Shown here: piece by piece, positions 44,019 to 52,577 of the stretch
How the letters are laid out: each line of letters starts with the position of its first letter
How positions within the stretch are numbered: the stretch's first letter is position 1
Source: Clostridiales bacterium
GTDB lineage: Bacteria; Bacillota; Clostridia; Saccharofermentanales; Saccharofermentanaceae
Direction: 5' to 3'
NCBI GenBank assembly: GCA_017527865.1
Contig: JAFXPN010000028.1
Span: 1-64,000 of the forward strand
Length of the DNA stretch: 64,000 nucleotides
Translations under genes and position numbers: made by a program
The notes under the pieces: model-generated
What the model saw: only the letters and a program-made list of their open reading frames with translations
Databases searched by the model: none
Told to the model about the DNA's origin: nothing

Positions 44019-44996
44019 ATGCTCGACATCTATACATCACTCGAAGTCGGCAAAACTGCCTCCCGCGCTGTATATAAGACAGTCAAGTCCGAGAATATTA
44101 CCGATGACTGCTGGGTCAACTTGTATTCTCCAACGGAAAGCGAGATATCGCGCGTGGAGACCGAGCTTAATATCCCGCAGGAATTCTTAAGATATCCTTT
44201 GGATGAAGAAGAGCGTCCGCGTATCGACTATGACGATGATACGGATACTGTTCTGATCATAATCGACATTCCGTCTACCATAAGAGAGAATGACAGTGTT
44301 ACTTATGAGACTGCGCCTCTCGGCATAATACTCAATGATAAGCATATCGTTACCGTCTCTTTAAGGCAGACAGCTCTGCTGGATCATTTTATAGAGAACC
44401 GCGTTAAGGACCTCTTCATACCGTACAGGACCAGATTTACGATACAGATACTTTATGCCGTTGCAAGGGAATACTTAAGGCTTTTGCGCTATATCGACAA
44501 AATGCTCGAGGTAGCCGAGAATGAGCTTGAGAAAGCCGTGTCGAACAAGGAACTGTACAAGAGGCTCGACCTTTCCAAATCACTCGTCTATTTTGCATCA
44601 TCCTTGAAATCCAATGAAGCCGTTCTCGAAAAGCTCATGAGGGGCCGTACGGTAAAGCTTTATGAGGAAGATGAAGACTTGCTCGAAGATGTGGTTATCG
44701 AGTATAAGCAGGCGCATGAGATGGCAGACGTCTATACCAATATCGTCAGCACGACCACTGATGCATATGCATCAATAATATCCAATAATATGAACGATAT
44801 AATGAAGGTCCTTGCTGCGGCTACTATCGTGCTGACCATACCCGATCTGATCGGCTGTTTCTTCGGACAGAATTTTCCGATGCCTTGGGATCCTGAATTC
44901 CTGAATCAGCCTATGCCTTTTTTCTCGATACTTACATCGTGTGTCCTGAGCGTGGTCCTGACTGCCTATATCCTTAAGAAGAAGAGGATATTGTAA
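44019..44996 (+). CDS. CorA-family divalent cation transporter with GQN variant motif
   Basis: 325 residues, SD GGGAGG. A large cytosolic N-terminal domain (about 1-260) with a long stalk helix, then two C-terminal TM helices (about 265-285 and 300-320). The selectivity loop after TM1, normally GMN, reads FGQNFPMPW, so the central Met is Gln. CorA proteins form pentamers that pass Mg2+ or Co2+, and ZntB has GIN. A changed loop could alter ion choice. C terminus is positively charged (KKKRIL) as in other CorA proteins. Confidence 0.88.
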   Translation: MLDIYTSLEVGKTASRAVYKTVKSENITDDCWVNLYSPTESEISRVETELNIPQEFLRYPLDEEERPRIDYDDDTDTVLIIIDIPSTIRENDSVTYETAPLGIILNDKHIVTVSLRQTALLDHFIENRVKDLFIPYRTRFTIQILYAVAREYLRLLRYIDKMLEVAENELEKAVSNKELYKRLDLSKSLVYFASSLKSNEAVLEKLMRGRTVKLYEEDEDLLEDVVIEYKQAHEMADVYTNIVSTTTDAYASIISNNMNDIMKVLAAATIVLTIPDLIGCFFGQNFPMPWDPEFLNQPMPFFSILTSCVLSVVLTAYILKKKRIL

Positions 44997-45006
44997 TCTG
45001 TAATCT

Positions 45007-46035
45007 ATGACATCCGGGTTTGCTCATGTTACAACAGGTAAGAAAGGGAAGGGACGCGATTCGAGCTTTATAGTAAGATTTGCGCTTATACTCAGCATTC
45101 TTGCAGCCGTTCTGATATTCATGGTCGTTATTACGATAAGAACATCGAACCGGCTCATGAATATCGAGAAGACAACCGTATCCAATGTTCCGTCGAACAT
45201 ACTTCCGTCCTATTCCACCTGTTCTTTCGAGTCGTTTGACGGGCAGACTAACCTGTCAGGATGGTTCTTCAAGACCGATGATCCTGTAACGACGGTGATA
45301 GTTGTTCATGATGCGGGATCCAACAGACTGCCGTTTGGCGTCAATATGATCGACCTTGTTGAACAGCTTCTGGAAAATCACTATAACGTTTTCCTTTTCG
45401 ATCAGCGTAACAGTGGTGAGTCCGAAGGTGATGTCTGTAATTACGGATACCTTGAGTGGCAGGATGTAATAGGCGCGATATCCCAGGTCAGGATGATATC
45501 GGTAACTACCGATGTCGTGCTGTTCGGGATAGGGACGGGGTGCACTTCCTGCATGCTGGCATACGATAAACTTCCTGATGCCAATCTTACCGAAGCCGAG
45601 CTCAATGATTATTCTGCGGATCTTCTTAACCTCGGATATAATAAATCGTATGTCATCGGGATGATATTTGATTCACCTGCCAAGAACTCCGACGATTATA
45701 TCAAAGCCGTTGTTCAGCGGACTGAGTTTCTCGGAAGCCTTACTCGGAATTTTGTGCCTTATGCCATCAGAATATCGGCTGGAGAAGGTAGTTCGGTTAA
45801 TCTCATTGCGCTTATATCGCGTCTTCAGATGCCTGTCTGCATCATATACGGCGGTCATGATACTTTTATCGGCGCCGATAAGATAAGCAGGATAATAGAG
45901 GAGCGCAACAGGCTCAATTCGAGTCTTACGATGTCCAGGATGATACCCGGTGCTGACTATCTGGACTCTTTCAGGATCGGCAAGGAAGAATACATTGATA
46001 CAGTAATGAGGTTCATGACTTCGTATTTTGTTTAG
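45007..46035 (+). CDS. Membrane-anchored alpha/beta-hydrolase-fold protein lacking catalytic Ser and His
   Basis: 342 residues with one N-terminal TM (about 23-44) and an extracytoplasmic alpha/beta hydrolase domain. Fold landmarks are TTVIVVHDAGSN (oxyanion strand), VFLFDQRNSGESEG and VCIIYGGHDTFIG with the acid Asp. The nucleophile elbow, expected as GxSxG, reads FGIGTGC, and the catalytic-His position (usually PGAxHxxS) reads PGADYLDSF. Ser and His are thus replaced by Gly and Tyr, indicating a non-catalytic member. No clear SD precedes ATG 45007, 10 bases after corA. Confidence 0.78.
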   Translation: MTSGFAHVTTGKKGKGRDSSFIVRFALILSILAAVLIFMVVITIRTSNRLMNIEKTTVSNVPSNILPSYSTCSFESFDGQTNLSGWFFKTDDPVTTVIVVHDAGSNRLPFGVNMIDLVEQLLENHYNVFLFDQRNSGESEGDVCNYGYLEWQDVIGAISQVRMISVTTDVVLFGIGTGCTSCMLAYDKLPDANLTEAELNDYSADLLNLGYNKSYVIGMIFDSPAKNSDDYIKAVVQRTEFLGSLTRNFVPYAIRISAGEGSSVNLIALISRLQMPVCIIYGGHDTFIGADKISRIIEERNRLNSSLTMSRMIPGADYLDSFRIGKEEYIDTVMRFMTSYFV

Positions 46036-46055
46036 GTGAGGTAAGTTGAATTAGC

Positions 46056-47084
46056 ATGGGTTCCGAAGATATCCTGATATTGGGCATAGAGTCTTCCTGT
46101 GATGAGACTGCAGCGGCTGTTGTTAAGAACGGCCGTGAGATCCTGAGCGACGTAATTGCTTCTCAGGCTGATTTCCATGAGAAGTACGGCGGTGTCGTTC
46201 CTGAGATAGCTTCCAGGATGCATGTGGATGCCGTCTATCCGTGTATCGATTCAGCTCTTAAAGAGGCCGGTGTCGTTTTGGATGACATTGATGCAGTTGC
46301 CGTTACATACGGACCGGGTCTCGTCGGAGCCCTTCTGGTCGGTCTGTCGGCAGCTAAAGGTCTTTGTGCGGTTACGGGAAAGCCTCTTATCGGTGTTAAT
46401 CATCTTCACGGGCATATATGCGCTAATTATCTCTGTTTTCCCGAACTTGAACCGGAATACTTGTGTCTTTGTGTCAGCGGCGGCAATACCCAGATCGTAC
46501 ATGTAAAATCTTATACGTCACTTAAGGTTCTTGGAAGGACCAGAGACGACGCGGCGGGGGAAGCGATCGACAAGATCGCCCGTGTCATAGGATTAGGATA
46601 TCCCGGCGGCCCGAAGATGGATAAGGCGGGGCAGGGAGGAAATGTCAATGCTTATTCATTCCCGAAGAATCATATGGGAGATACTTTGGATTTTTCCTTT
46701 TCGGGTATTAAGACCGGCGCTCTCAATCTTATCAATCAGGCCCGTCAGAAGGATGAGACAATAGATATCAGGGATTTTGCAGCTTCTTATCAGCAGCATA
46801 TAGCCAATCTGCTTCTTGACCATACGCTCAGAGCATCTGATCAAACGGGGATAAAGAAGATCTGCTTGGCGGGAGGAGTGTCTGCAAATTCATTTTTGCG
46901 TTCGGCCTTCGATAAAGCCTCAGCAGAGCATGGGCTGAAACTGTATTATCCTGATCTGCGGCTTTGCACGGATAATGCTGCAATGATAGCATCTGCAGGT
47001 TATTATGAATATAATAACGGGAGAAGGGATGACTTGTCGCTCAATGCGATGCCGTCATTAAGACTGGAGAGTCGGGATGCCTAA
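46056..47084 (+). CDS. tsaD: tRNA N6-adenosine threonylcarbamoyltransferase TsaD
   Basis: 342 residues. ASKHA-fold enzyme that transfers the threonylcarbamoyl group to A37 of ANN-decoding tRNAs. Seen are GIESSCDETAAAVV, GGVVPEIASRMH, VTYGPGLVGALLVGLSAAKG, the metal site GVNHLHGHI, SGGNTQIV, and the C-terminal LAGGVSANSFLR. Its partners TsaB/TsaE/TsaC are not in this window. The smpB start overlaps its end by 8 bases. Confidence 0.95.
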   Translation: MGSEDILILGIESSCDETAAAVVKNGREILSDVIASQADFHEKYGGVVPEIASRMHVDAVYPCIDSALKEAGVVLDDIDAVAVTYGPGLVGALLVGLSAAKGLCAVTGKPLIGVNHLHGHICANYLCFPELEPEYLCLCVSGGNTQIVHVKSYTSLKVLGRTRDDAAGEAIDKIARVIGLGYPGGPKMDKAGQGGNVNAYSFPKNHMGDTLDFSFSGIKTGALNLINQARQKDETIDIRDFAASYQQHIANLLLDHTLRASDQTGIKKICLAGGVSANSFLRSAFDKASAEHGLKLYYPDLRLCTDNAAMIASAGYYEYNNGRRDDLSLNAMPSLRLESRDA

Positions 47085-47553
47085 GCAACAGGGAATTAAG
47101 ATAATAGCGGAAAACCGTAAAGCCTATCATGATTTCTTTATCGATGAGAAGTATGAATGCGGGATCGTATTATCCGGAACGGAAGTTAAATCGCTTCGTG
47201 CCGGAAAGATCAATCTGCGCGATTCGTATGTAACGATAAAAGGAGGAGAGATATGGCTAATAGGCGTTAATATAAGCCCGTACGATCACGGGAACCGTTT
47301 TAATCTCGATCCCATGCGTACCAGGAAACTCCTTATGCATAAAAAAGAGATAATAAGACTTTATTCCAAGATCAAGCTTGACGGACTCACTCTGGTACCG
47401 TTGAAATGTTATTTTAAAGACAGCCGGGTCAAGTTTGAGATAGGACTTGCCAGAGGAAAGAAGAATTACGATAAACGTGATGCAGAAGCAGACCGGCAGG
47501 CGAAACGTGAGATCGACAGAGCGTTAAAGAACAATAACAGGAAAAGATACTGA
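47077..47553 (+). CDS. smpB: SsrA-binding protein SmpB
   Basis: 158 residues. OB-fold partner of tmRNA in rescue of stalled ribosomes. Motifs are IAENRKAYHDFFIDEKYECGI, LSGTEVKSLRAGKINLRDSY, RKLLMHKKEI and a basic C-terminal tail (KREIDRALKNNNRKRY). No ssrA (tmRNA) gene is seen downstream, where it often lies; the 426-base gap after the next gene lacks its conserved ends. Confidence 0.95.
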   Translation: MPKQQGIKIIAENRKAYHDFFIDEKYECGIVLSGTEVKSLRAGKINLRDSYVTIKGGEIWLIGVNISPYDHGNRFNLDPMRTRKLLMHKKEIIRLYSKIKLDGLTLVPLKCYFKDSRVKFEIGLARGKKNYDKRDAEADRQAKREIDRALKNNNRKRY

Positions 47554-47556
47554 ACA

Positions 47557-48099
47557 GTGAGACCTCATATATCAAAAGAAGATATTTCGATATTCGACCT
47601 TATTGCAGCTGTCCTTTTCTGGGGATTGACTATTGCATGGATAGTAATGATTTTTTATTTCTCGTCAGAATCCGGTGATATGTCATCCGACAGAAGCCTG
47701 AGTGTCCTTCAGTTTATCGAACTTATGTTCGGAAAAGGGTTTATGACTGAAGAAGTATTAAGAAAGCTGGCTCATATATTGGAGTTTGCAGTCCTAACGG
47801 CATTGGCATTTATGTCAGTCAGATATACAAACCGCATATCGATAGCCAGGTCGTATGCAGAGAGCCCGGTCAAGCTGATCAAGTCAGATAACGAGATGTA
47901 TATAGTTATCACTTTATGGATAAGCATGCTGACAGCTGTCATTGATGAATATCATCAGCTGTTTGTTGACGGAAGGTCCGGATCAATCATAGATGTGCTT
48001 GTCGATTCGATAGGAGTGATAATCGTATTGCTCATCGTAAGGATAATCTTTACGATCTATCTTAAATACATTGGCTCGAAAGAGATCCGTTACGAATGA
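47557..48099 (+). CDS. VanZ-family membrane protein
   Basis: 180 residues from GTG 47557, 3 bases after the smpB stop. About four TM helices. The family motifs are FYFSSESGDMSSDRS near the first helix, RKLAHILEFAVLTALAF, and DEYHQLFVDGRSGSIIDVLV. VanZ-like proteins are associated with low-level teicoplanin resistance in enterococci, but most family members have no known function. It is the last gene of the + strand run. Confidence 0.85.
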   Translation: MRPHISKEDISIFDLIAAVLFWGLTIAWIVMIFYFSSESGDMSSDRSLSVLQFIELMFGKGFMTEEVLRKLAHILEFAVLTALAFMSVRYTNRISIARSYAESPVKLIKSDNEMYIVITLWISMLTAVIDEYHQLFVDGRSGSIIDVLVDSIGVIIVLLIVRIIFTIYLKYIGSKEIRYE

Positions 48100-48165
48100 T
48101 CCTTCACAGTATTATCAAACGGAAGAGAAGCACGCAGAACTTAAAAACAATAATATCTAATTCGG

Positions 48166-48171
48166 TATAAT
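48166..48171 (+). promoter_or_regulatory. Candidate -10 (TATAAT) for the putative structured RNA
   Basis: A perfect TATAAT lies about 60 bases upstream of the first stem, with predicted start near 48178. The -35 region is weak. Confidence 0.35.
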
Positions 48172-48178
48172 TACAATT

Positions 48179-48485
48179 TTGGTGAATTAGGAAGAGGAAT
48201 TAAACCCGTAATTATAGAAAACTTTCAGATTCAGTCGTTTAATCAGGAACAACTTTACTGTGTACGAATGTCCGTTACATAATTGCTCTGTGCCAAAACG
48301 CATGCCAATATCATGTGTCAATTATCATCTTCTGACACTCCTGTTGGCACAAATCTTTCCCTGAATCGTTAAAGGACAGGTTGTTGATGTGCGCTGCTTC
48401 AGATCATCAACCTCAATCCTGTTTCATACTGTACCCTGCACTAATTACAAATACCCAATACTTTGATAATCAAAGTATTGGGTAT
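48179..48485 (+). ncRNA. Putative structured non-coding RNA
   Basis: Stems that pair perfectly or nearly so are nested. GATTCAG (48228-48234) with CTGAATC (48361-48367) encloses GTGTACG/CGTTACAT (48260-48280, one bulge), and TGTGCCAA (48289-48296) with TTGGCACA (48344-48351), which in turn encloses GTGTCA/TGACAC (48315-48338). A second domain pairs ACAGG and GTTGATG (48376-48389) with CATCAAC and CCTGT (48405-48422). The strand is uncertain: a minus-strand promoter TTGATT-N18-TGTAAT overlapping the 48451-48485 palindrome is also possible. No known RNA family was recognised. Confidence 0.35.
48451..48485. repeat. Perfect 35-base palindrome (operator or bidirectional terminator)
   Basis: ATACCCAATACTTTGAT, a central A, then ATCAAAGTATTGGGTAT. 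The core CTTTGA-TAA-TCAAAG is nearly the same as the operator at 11857-11875 (18 of 19 bases). As RNA it would form a ~15-bp hairpin, but no T run follows on the + strand and only TTTGTAATT on the - strand, so a terminator is less convincing than a protein-binding site. Confidence 0.75.
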
Positions 48486-48525
48486 AAGGATAGTTTACCT
48501 GTAAAAGATCGTATCTAATTATCGA

Positions 48526-49800
48526 TCAGATCTTATCCAGTGCCTGCTTGATATCATCGATGATGTCATCGGGATCTTCAAGACCGACGCTGAATCTGAT
48601 AAGGTCCGGTGCGATGCCCGCTTCAAGAAGCTGCTCGTCTGTAAGCTGTCTGTGTGTATGTGATGCAGGATGAAGCAGGAGTGTCTTACAATCTGCAACG
48701 TGTGTTGCGATCGTAGCGAACTTGAGTGAATCCATGAACTTGATGGAAGCATCTCTTCCTCCCTTTACGCCGAAGCAAAGAACGCCGCATGTTCCGTTGG
48801 GACAATACTTCATTGCAAGCTCGTGGTTGGCATCTGTCTCAAGTCCGGGATAGTTAACCCATGCGATCCTGTCATCAGAAGCCAGGAACTCTGCAACTTT
48901 CTGCGCATTCTCGCAATGACGTCTCATGCGGACGGCCAAAGACTCGAGTCCGAGCTGGATGTAGAAGGAATTCTGGGGAGACTGTATGCATCCGAAGTCT
49001 CTCATGAGCTGAGCGGTAGCCTTGGTTATATAAGCGCCCTTGCCGAACTTGGTTGCATATGTAAGGCCGTGATATGAATCATCGGGTGTAGTGAGTCCCG
49101 GGAACTTATCGGCATGAGCCATCCAGTCAAAGTTGCCGCTGTCGATGATGGCGCCGCCGACGGATGTGGCGTGACCGTCGATATACTTGGTTGTGGAATG
49201 AGTAACGATATCACATCCCCATTCGATAGGACGGCAGTTTACGGGTGTCGCAAATGTATTGTCGATGATGAGCGGTACGCCGTGATCGTGTGCGAGCTTG
49301 GCGAATTTCTCGATATCGAGTACATTGACCGTAGGATTAGTGATTGTCTCACCGAATACGCACTTCGTATTGGGCTTGAAGTACTTGGAAAGCTCCTCAT
49401 AAGACAGAGACTGATCTACGAATGTGCACTCTATTCCCATCTTCTTCATTGTTACGCCGAACAGATTGTAAGTGCCTCCGTAGATGGATGAAGATGCGAT
49501 AAAGTGATCACCGGCTTCACAGATGTTAAATACTGCGAAGAAGTTTGCAGCCTGACCGGATGATGTAAGCATACCTGCAAATCCGCCCTCAAGAGCGCAG
49601 AGCTTGGATGCTACGAAGTCATTGGTCGGGTTTTGAAGCCTTGTATAGAAATATCCTGAAGCTTCGAGATCGAACAGCTTGCCCATATCGTCGGATGTGT
49701 TGTACTTCCAAGTTGTGCTTTGCCAGATCGGCACCTGTCTGGGTTCACCGTTACCCGGCTCATAGCCTGCGTGCAAACACTTTGTATCAATGCTGTTCAT
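48526..49800 (-). CDS. metY: O-acetylhomoserine sulfhydrylase, MetY-type
   Basis: 424-residue PLP enzyme of the Cys/Met metabolism family making homocysteine from O-acetylhomoserine and sulfide. It has TKCLHAGYEPGNGEPRQVPI at the N terminus, YTRLQNPTN, SSGQAANFFAVF, IDNTFATPVNCRP and the PLP lysine in THSTTKYIDGH. The ~425-residue length fits the MetY/OAHS subgroup rather than the ~380-residue MetB/MetC group. It is the last gene of a - strand run, starting directly at the end of the PmbA/TldE gene, so there is no room for its own T-box or SAM riboswitch. Confidence 0.93.
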   Translation of the reverse strand: MNSIDTKCLHAGYEPGNGEPRQVPIWQSTTWKYNTSDDMGKLFDLEASGYFYTRLQNPTNDFVASKLCALEGGFAGMLTSSGQAANFFAVFNICEAGDHFIASSSIYGGTYNLFGVTMKKMGIECTFVDQSLSYEELSKYFKPNTKCVFGETITNPTVNVLDIEKFAKLAHDHGVPLIIDNTFATPVNCRPIEWGCDIVTHSTTKYIDGHATSVGGAIIDSGNFDWMAHADKFPGLTTPDDSYHGLTYATKFGKGAYITKATAQLMRDFGCIQSPQNSFYIQLGLESLAVRMRRHCENAQKVAEFLASDDRIAWVNYPGLETDANHELAMKYCPNGTCGVLCFGVKGGRDASIKFMDSLKFATIATHVADCKTLLLHPASHTHRQLTDEQLLEAGIAPDLIRFSVGLEDPDDIIDDIKQALDKI

Positions 49801-51186
49801 TTACTCTTCTCCTTCTTCCCCGGTATCTCCCGAGATATTCATTTTACTTACTGCTACCGAAGGACAGAAATACTCTCCCTTGCCTTCGGGCACAGATATT
49901 GTATCACTTCCTACCGCAATAATCTTTTTGATCACTTGATAAAAATTATCGGCGACGGTAATCTGCTCAACAGGCCTTGCGATCTTTCCGTCCTTTATAA
50001 GATATCCTTCACAGAACAGAGAGAAATCTCCGCTTATTTGATTAACGCCGGCATGAAGACCGTTCAGTTCGGTAAGATATATCCCCTCTCCTATCCATTC
50101 GCACAACTCGTCAAAGGACTTATCACCGGGTGTCACCACAAGATTCGTTGCACTTATGCCGACAGGCGCGGAAAAAGCGCTCTTAAAACCGTTGCCGGTG
50201 GATTCTTTTCCTTCTTTATGTGCGGTCTTAAGGTTATAGAGAGCTTTCACGAAGACTCCGTGATCTATCAATGCCTTGGAACTTGTAAGCACTCCTTCGG
50301 AATCGAAAGGAAACTTGATCAGAGCTTCCTCGTACATCGGTTCCTCCCTCAGCGTAAATATATCGGAGGCGATAGTATCCCCTTCCTTGCCTTTAAGCAG
50401 TGACAGGCCTTTCTGCATATTATAAGAGGAGAAAGCTCCGAGAAATGTATGCAGCAGCGATACAAAAGCCTCGCTGTCAAAGATCACTTTATATTCACCG
50501 GAATCAACGGAAGATGCCCCGAGCTTTCCCAATACTTTCTTCTTTAACACCTTGAGAAAAGCTTCTTTATCGAACTCGTCGATGTCCTTGCCGAACCAGT
50601 AATGACCGCCGGTCTTGACGACTCCGTCCTTTTCGGCCCGTGCTTCAGCAAATATGGTGATGTAATCGGAATCCTTGTAAGTATAAAGTCCCTTGGAATT
50701 AACGCTTATCGAAGGTCCTGTACCGCATGATACGGAGAGATAATCAACTGCCTTAATGTATTCGGAAAGTGCAAGAATATCCTTCTCGAGCTCTAATCCT
50801 GTCTTCTCGAACCTCTCATATGTATTCTTGTCGTATGTTCCTGAGAGCTGGATACTCTCAAGATGTGCATTTTGAGGATCACAATAGATGAATTCCTCGT
50901 CTTCGTCGTTTAAGACTTCACAGTTTTCCATTGCGGTAGAAAGCATGAAATCGATCGCATCATCACCCAGATCGGTTGTAAATGAACCGCCCATCTGACC
51001 GTTTTTCTTGCCTCTGAAACCGACGCCTTCCAAAGTAGAATTCTCGTAAGACGATACTTCGGAATTCAATATGTTTATCTCCATGGAAGAAGTGCTCATA
51101 AAGCAGGCTTCAGCTTCTTCGAAACCGTATTCGACAGCCTTTTCAACCAGCTTCTTTATGTATGAAAGAGAAAAATCCTTATCCAT
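49801..51186 (-). CDS. PmbA/TldE-family protein
   Basis: 461 residues from ATG 51186, chosen because GGGAGG lies 6 bases upstream; a longer reading frame extends to 51279 inside tldD. It is a TldD/PmbA superfamily protein with the SYENSTLEGVGFRGKKNGQ N-terminal pattern and no HExxxH, so it is the non-catalytic TldE-like partner that forms a heterodimeric protease with TldD. In E. coli TldD/E matures microcin B17 and degrades CcdA. tldD lies immediately upstream with 2 bases between. Confidence 0.88.
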   Translation of the reverse strand: MDKDFSLSYIKKLVEKAVEYGFEEAEACFMSTSSMEINILNSEVSSYENSTLEGVGFRGKKNGQMGGSFTTDLGDDAIDFMLSTAMENCEVLNDEDEEFIYCDPQNAHLESIQLSGTYDKNTYERFEKTGLELEKDILALSEYIKAVDYLSVSCGTGPSISVNSKGLYTYKDSDYITIFAEARAEKDGVVKTGGHYWFGKDIDEFDKEAFLKVLKKKVLGKLGASSVDSGEYKVIFDSEAFVSLLHTFLGAFSSYNMQKGLSLLKGKEGDTIASDIFTLREEPMYEEALIKFPFDSEGVLTSSKALIDHGVFVKALYNLKTAHKEGKESTGNGFKSAFSAPVGISATNLVVTPGDKSFDELCEWIGEGIYLTELNGLHAGVNQISGDFSLFCEGYLIKDGKIARPVEQITVADNFYQVIKKIIAVGSDTISVPEGKGEYFCPSVAVSKMNISGDTGEEGEE

Positions 51187-51188
51187 GA

Positions 51189-52574
51189 TTATGCCTCCCT
51201 TCCCCCGACAAGTATCGAAGATACCCTGATAGTAGGCTGTCCGACAGTAACCGGAACATTTCCGGAGAGCGATCCGCACATTCCTGCGGACAACTCAAGG
51301 TCATTTCCGACCCTGTCGATGTTCATCAATATCTCCTGTCCTTTGCCGATCAGTGTGGCTCCGCGGACGGGTTCTGCTACTTTTCCGTTTCTGATCATAT
51401 AAGCTTCCTCGGAAGCAAAGTTGAACTCACCCGTTGCGGTATCGACCGAACCGCCGCCCATCTTGGTGCAGTAAAGTCCGTACTCGGTATCAGCTATTAT
51501 GTCTTCGGGCTTGTCCGTACCGTTCTCAATGTATGTGTTGCTCATTCTTGAGGTAGGCGCATAGGTGAAATCCTGACGTCTTCCGCATCCCGTCGGTTGC
51601 GCGTTCATGCGTCTGGCGCCGAGATCATCGATCATATAGTTTTTGCAGATACCGTTCTCGATAAGCAGAAGATTCGAGGATTCGCGTCCCGTGTCGTCGG
51701 TCATATAAGAACCCCACTCGCCTTCGATCCTTGCATTATCTCTAGCCGAGACTACCGAAGATGCGATCTGTTTGCCGATCTTATCCGTAAAACAGGAAGC
51801 TCCTATACCGACGGATGTTGATTCGAGCGCATGACCGCACGCTTCATGAAAGATCACTCCTCCGAATCCGTTTCCGATGATCACAGGCATCTTTCCTGAC
51901 GGAGCATAGCCGGCATTGATCATCCTTATTGCCGTATCGCAGCAACCCTTTGTCTTTTCAATGATCGGGTATTCATTTACAAATTCATATCCTCTCATTG
52001 TTCCCGGAGCGATGCGTCCGGTCTGCTTCTCATTGCCTTTGGTGGCAACCGCGGAGACAGAGAAACGTATCCTTGTCATGGATTCTTCTTTGTTAAAGCC
52101 TTCGCTGTTTACGATGTGAACTATACGGCGTGATGTCGCATAAGATGCCTGAACCTGTGTGATCAGCTCATCGTAAGACAAAGCGAATTCGGAGGCTTCC
52201 CTTAAGAAATCTATATTGGTCTTCTTGGAGACCGTAAGCGGATCGATATCGAGCAAGGACGCGGATGAACGGCTCAATGCCTGTACCTGCTTTACAGCAG
52301 CTGAAGTTCCGGCCTTGATGGCTGATGCTGCCTGCTTTGCGAGCTTAATAAGGGCTTCTTCGGTCTTATCACAGGTATAGACGTAGACCACGTTAGTACC
52401 TGCCATAAGTCTGATCCCGACTCCGTAATCGATACCGGAAGATGCACGTATCGTTCTCCCGTCAAGAAGTCCCACTGCGGAACTGGTCTTTTGTTCTTCA
52501 AATATCTCAGCGAAGTCCGCATTTGTACTGAGGGCCGCTTCGATGATCCTTGATGCGGTTGTATCACTAATCAA
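51189..52574 (-). CDS. tldD: TldD-family metalloprotease
   Basis: 461 residues with TTG start at 52574 (AGAGG about 9 bases before; no ATG fits the conserved N terminus). The metal motif is VIFHEACGHALEST (HExxxH), and DGRTIRASSGIDYGVGIRLM and QPTGCGRRQDFTYAPTSRMS are TldD landmarks. Acts in the cytosol with the TldE partner encoded next. The natural substrate here is unknown; no modified-peptide precursor is seen nearby. Confidence 0.92.
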   Translation of the reverse strand: MISDTTASRIIEAALSTNADFAEIFEEQKTSSAVGLLDGRTIRASSGIDYGVGIRLMAGTNVVYVYTCDKTEEALIKLAKQAASAIKAGTSAAVKQVQALSRSSASLLDIDPLTVSKKTNIDFLREASEFALSYDELITQVQASYATSRRIVHIVNSEGFNKEESMTRIRFSVSAVATKGNEKQTGRIAPGTMRGYEFVNEYPIIEKTKGCCDTAIRMINAGYAPSGKMPVIIGNGFGGVIFHEACGHALESTSVGIGASCFTDKIGKQIASSVVSARDNARIEGEWGSYMTDDTGRESSNLLLIENGICKNYMIDDLGARRMNAQPTGCGRRQDFTYAPTSRMSNTYIENGTDKPEDIIADTEYGLYCTKMGGGSVDTATGEFNFASEEAYMIRNGKVAEPVRGATLIGKGQEILMNIDRVGNDLELSAGMCGSLSGNVPVTVGQPTIRVSSILVGGREA

Positions 52575-52577
52575 TTA

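Larger units (their letters stand above)
48100..48525. other. 426-base gene-free region between convergent genes
   Basis: No open frame above ~20 residues is convincing on either strand. It contains a TATAAT (48166-48171), a set of nested inverted repeats at 48228-48422 and a perfect palindrome at 48451-48485, each described separately. No tmRNA, 6S, SRP or RNase P signature sequence was recognised. Confidence 0.7.

Noticed and set aside
48305..48375. Small ORFs of ~19 codons on either strand in the 48100-48525 gap
   Set aside because: Too short, and none has a convincing combination of SD and start codon.
48100..48525. tmRNA (ssrA) gene next to smpB
   Set aside because: No tmRNA-like acceptor end, TPsiC-like GGTTCGA sequence or tag-peptide frame is visible in the gap.
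49801..49830. SAM riboswitch or T-box for metY
   Set aside because: The gene starts directly at the end of the preceding gene, leaving no leader.
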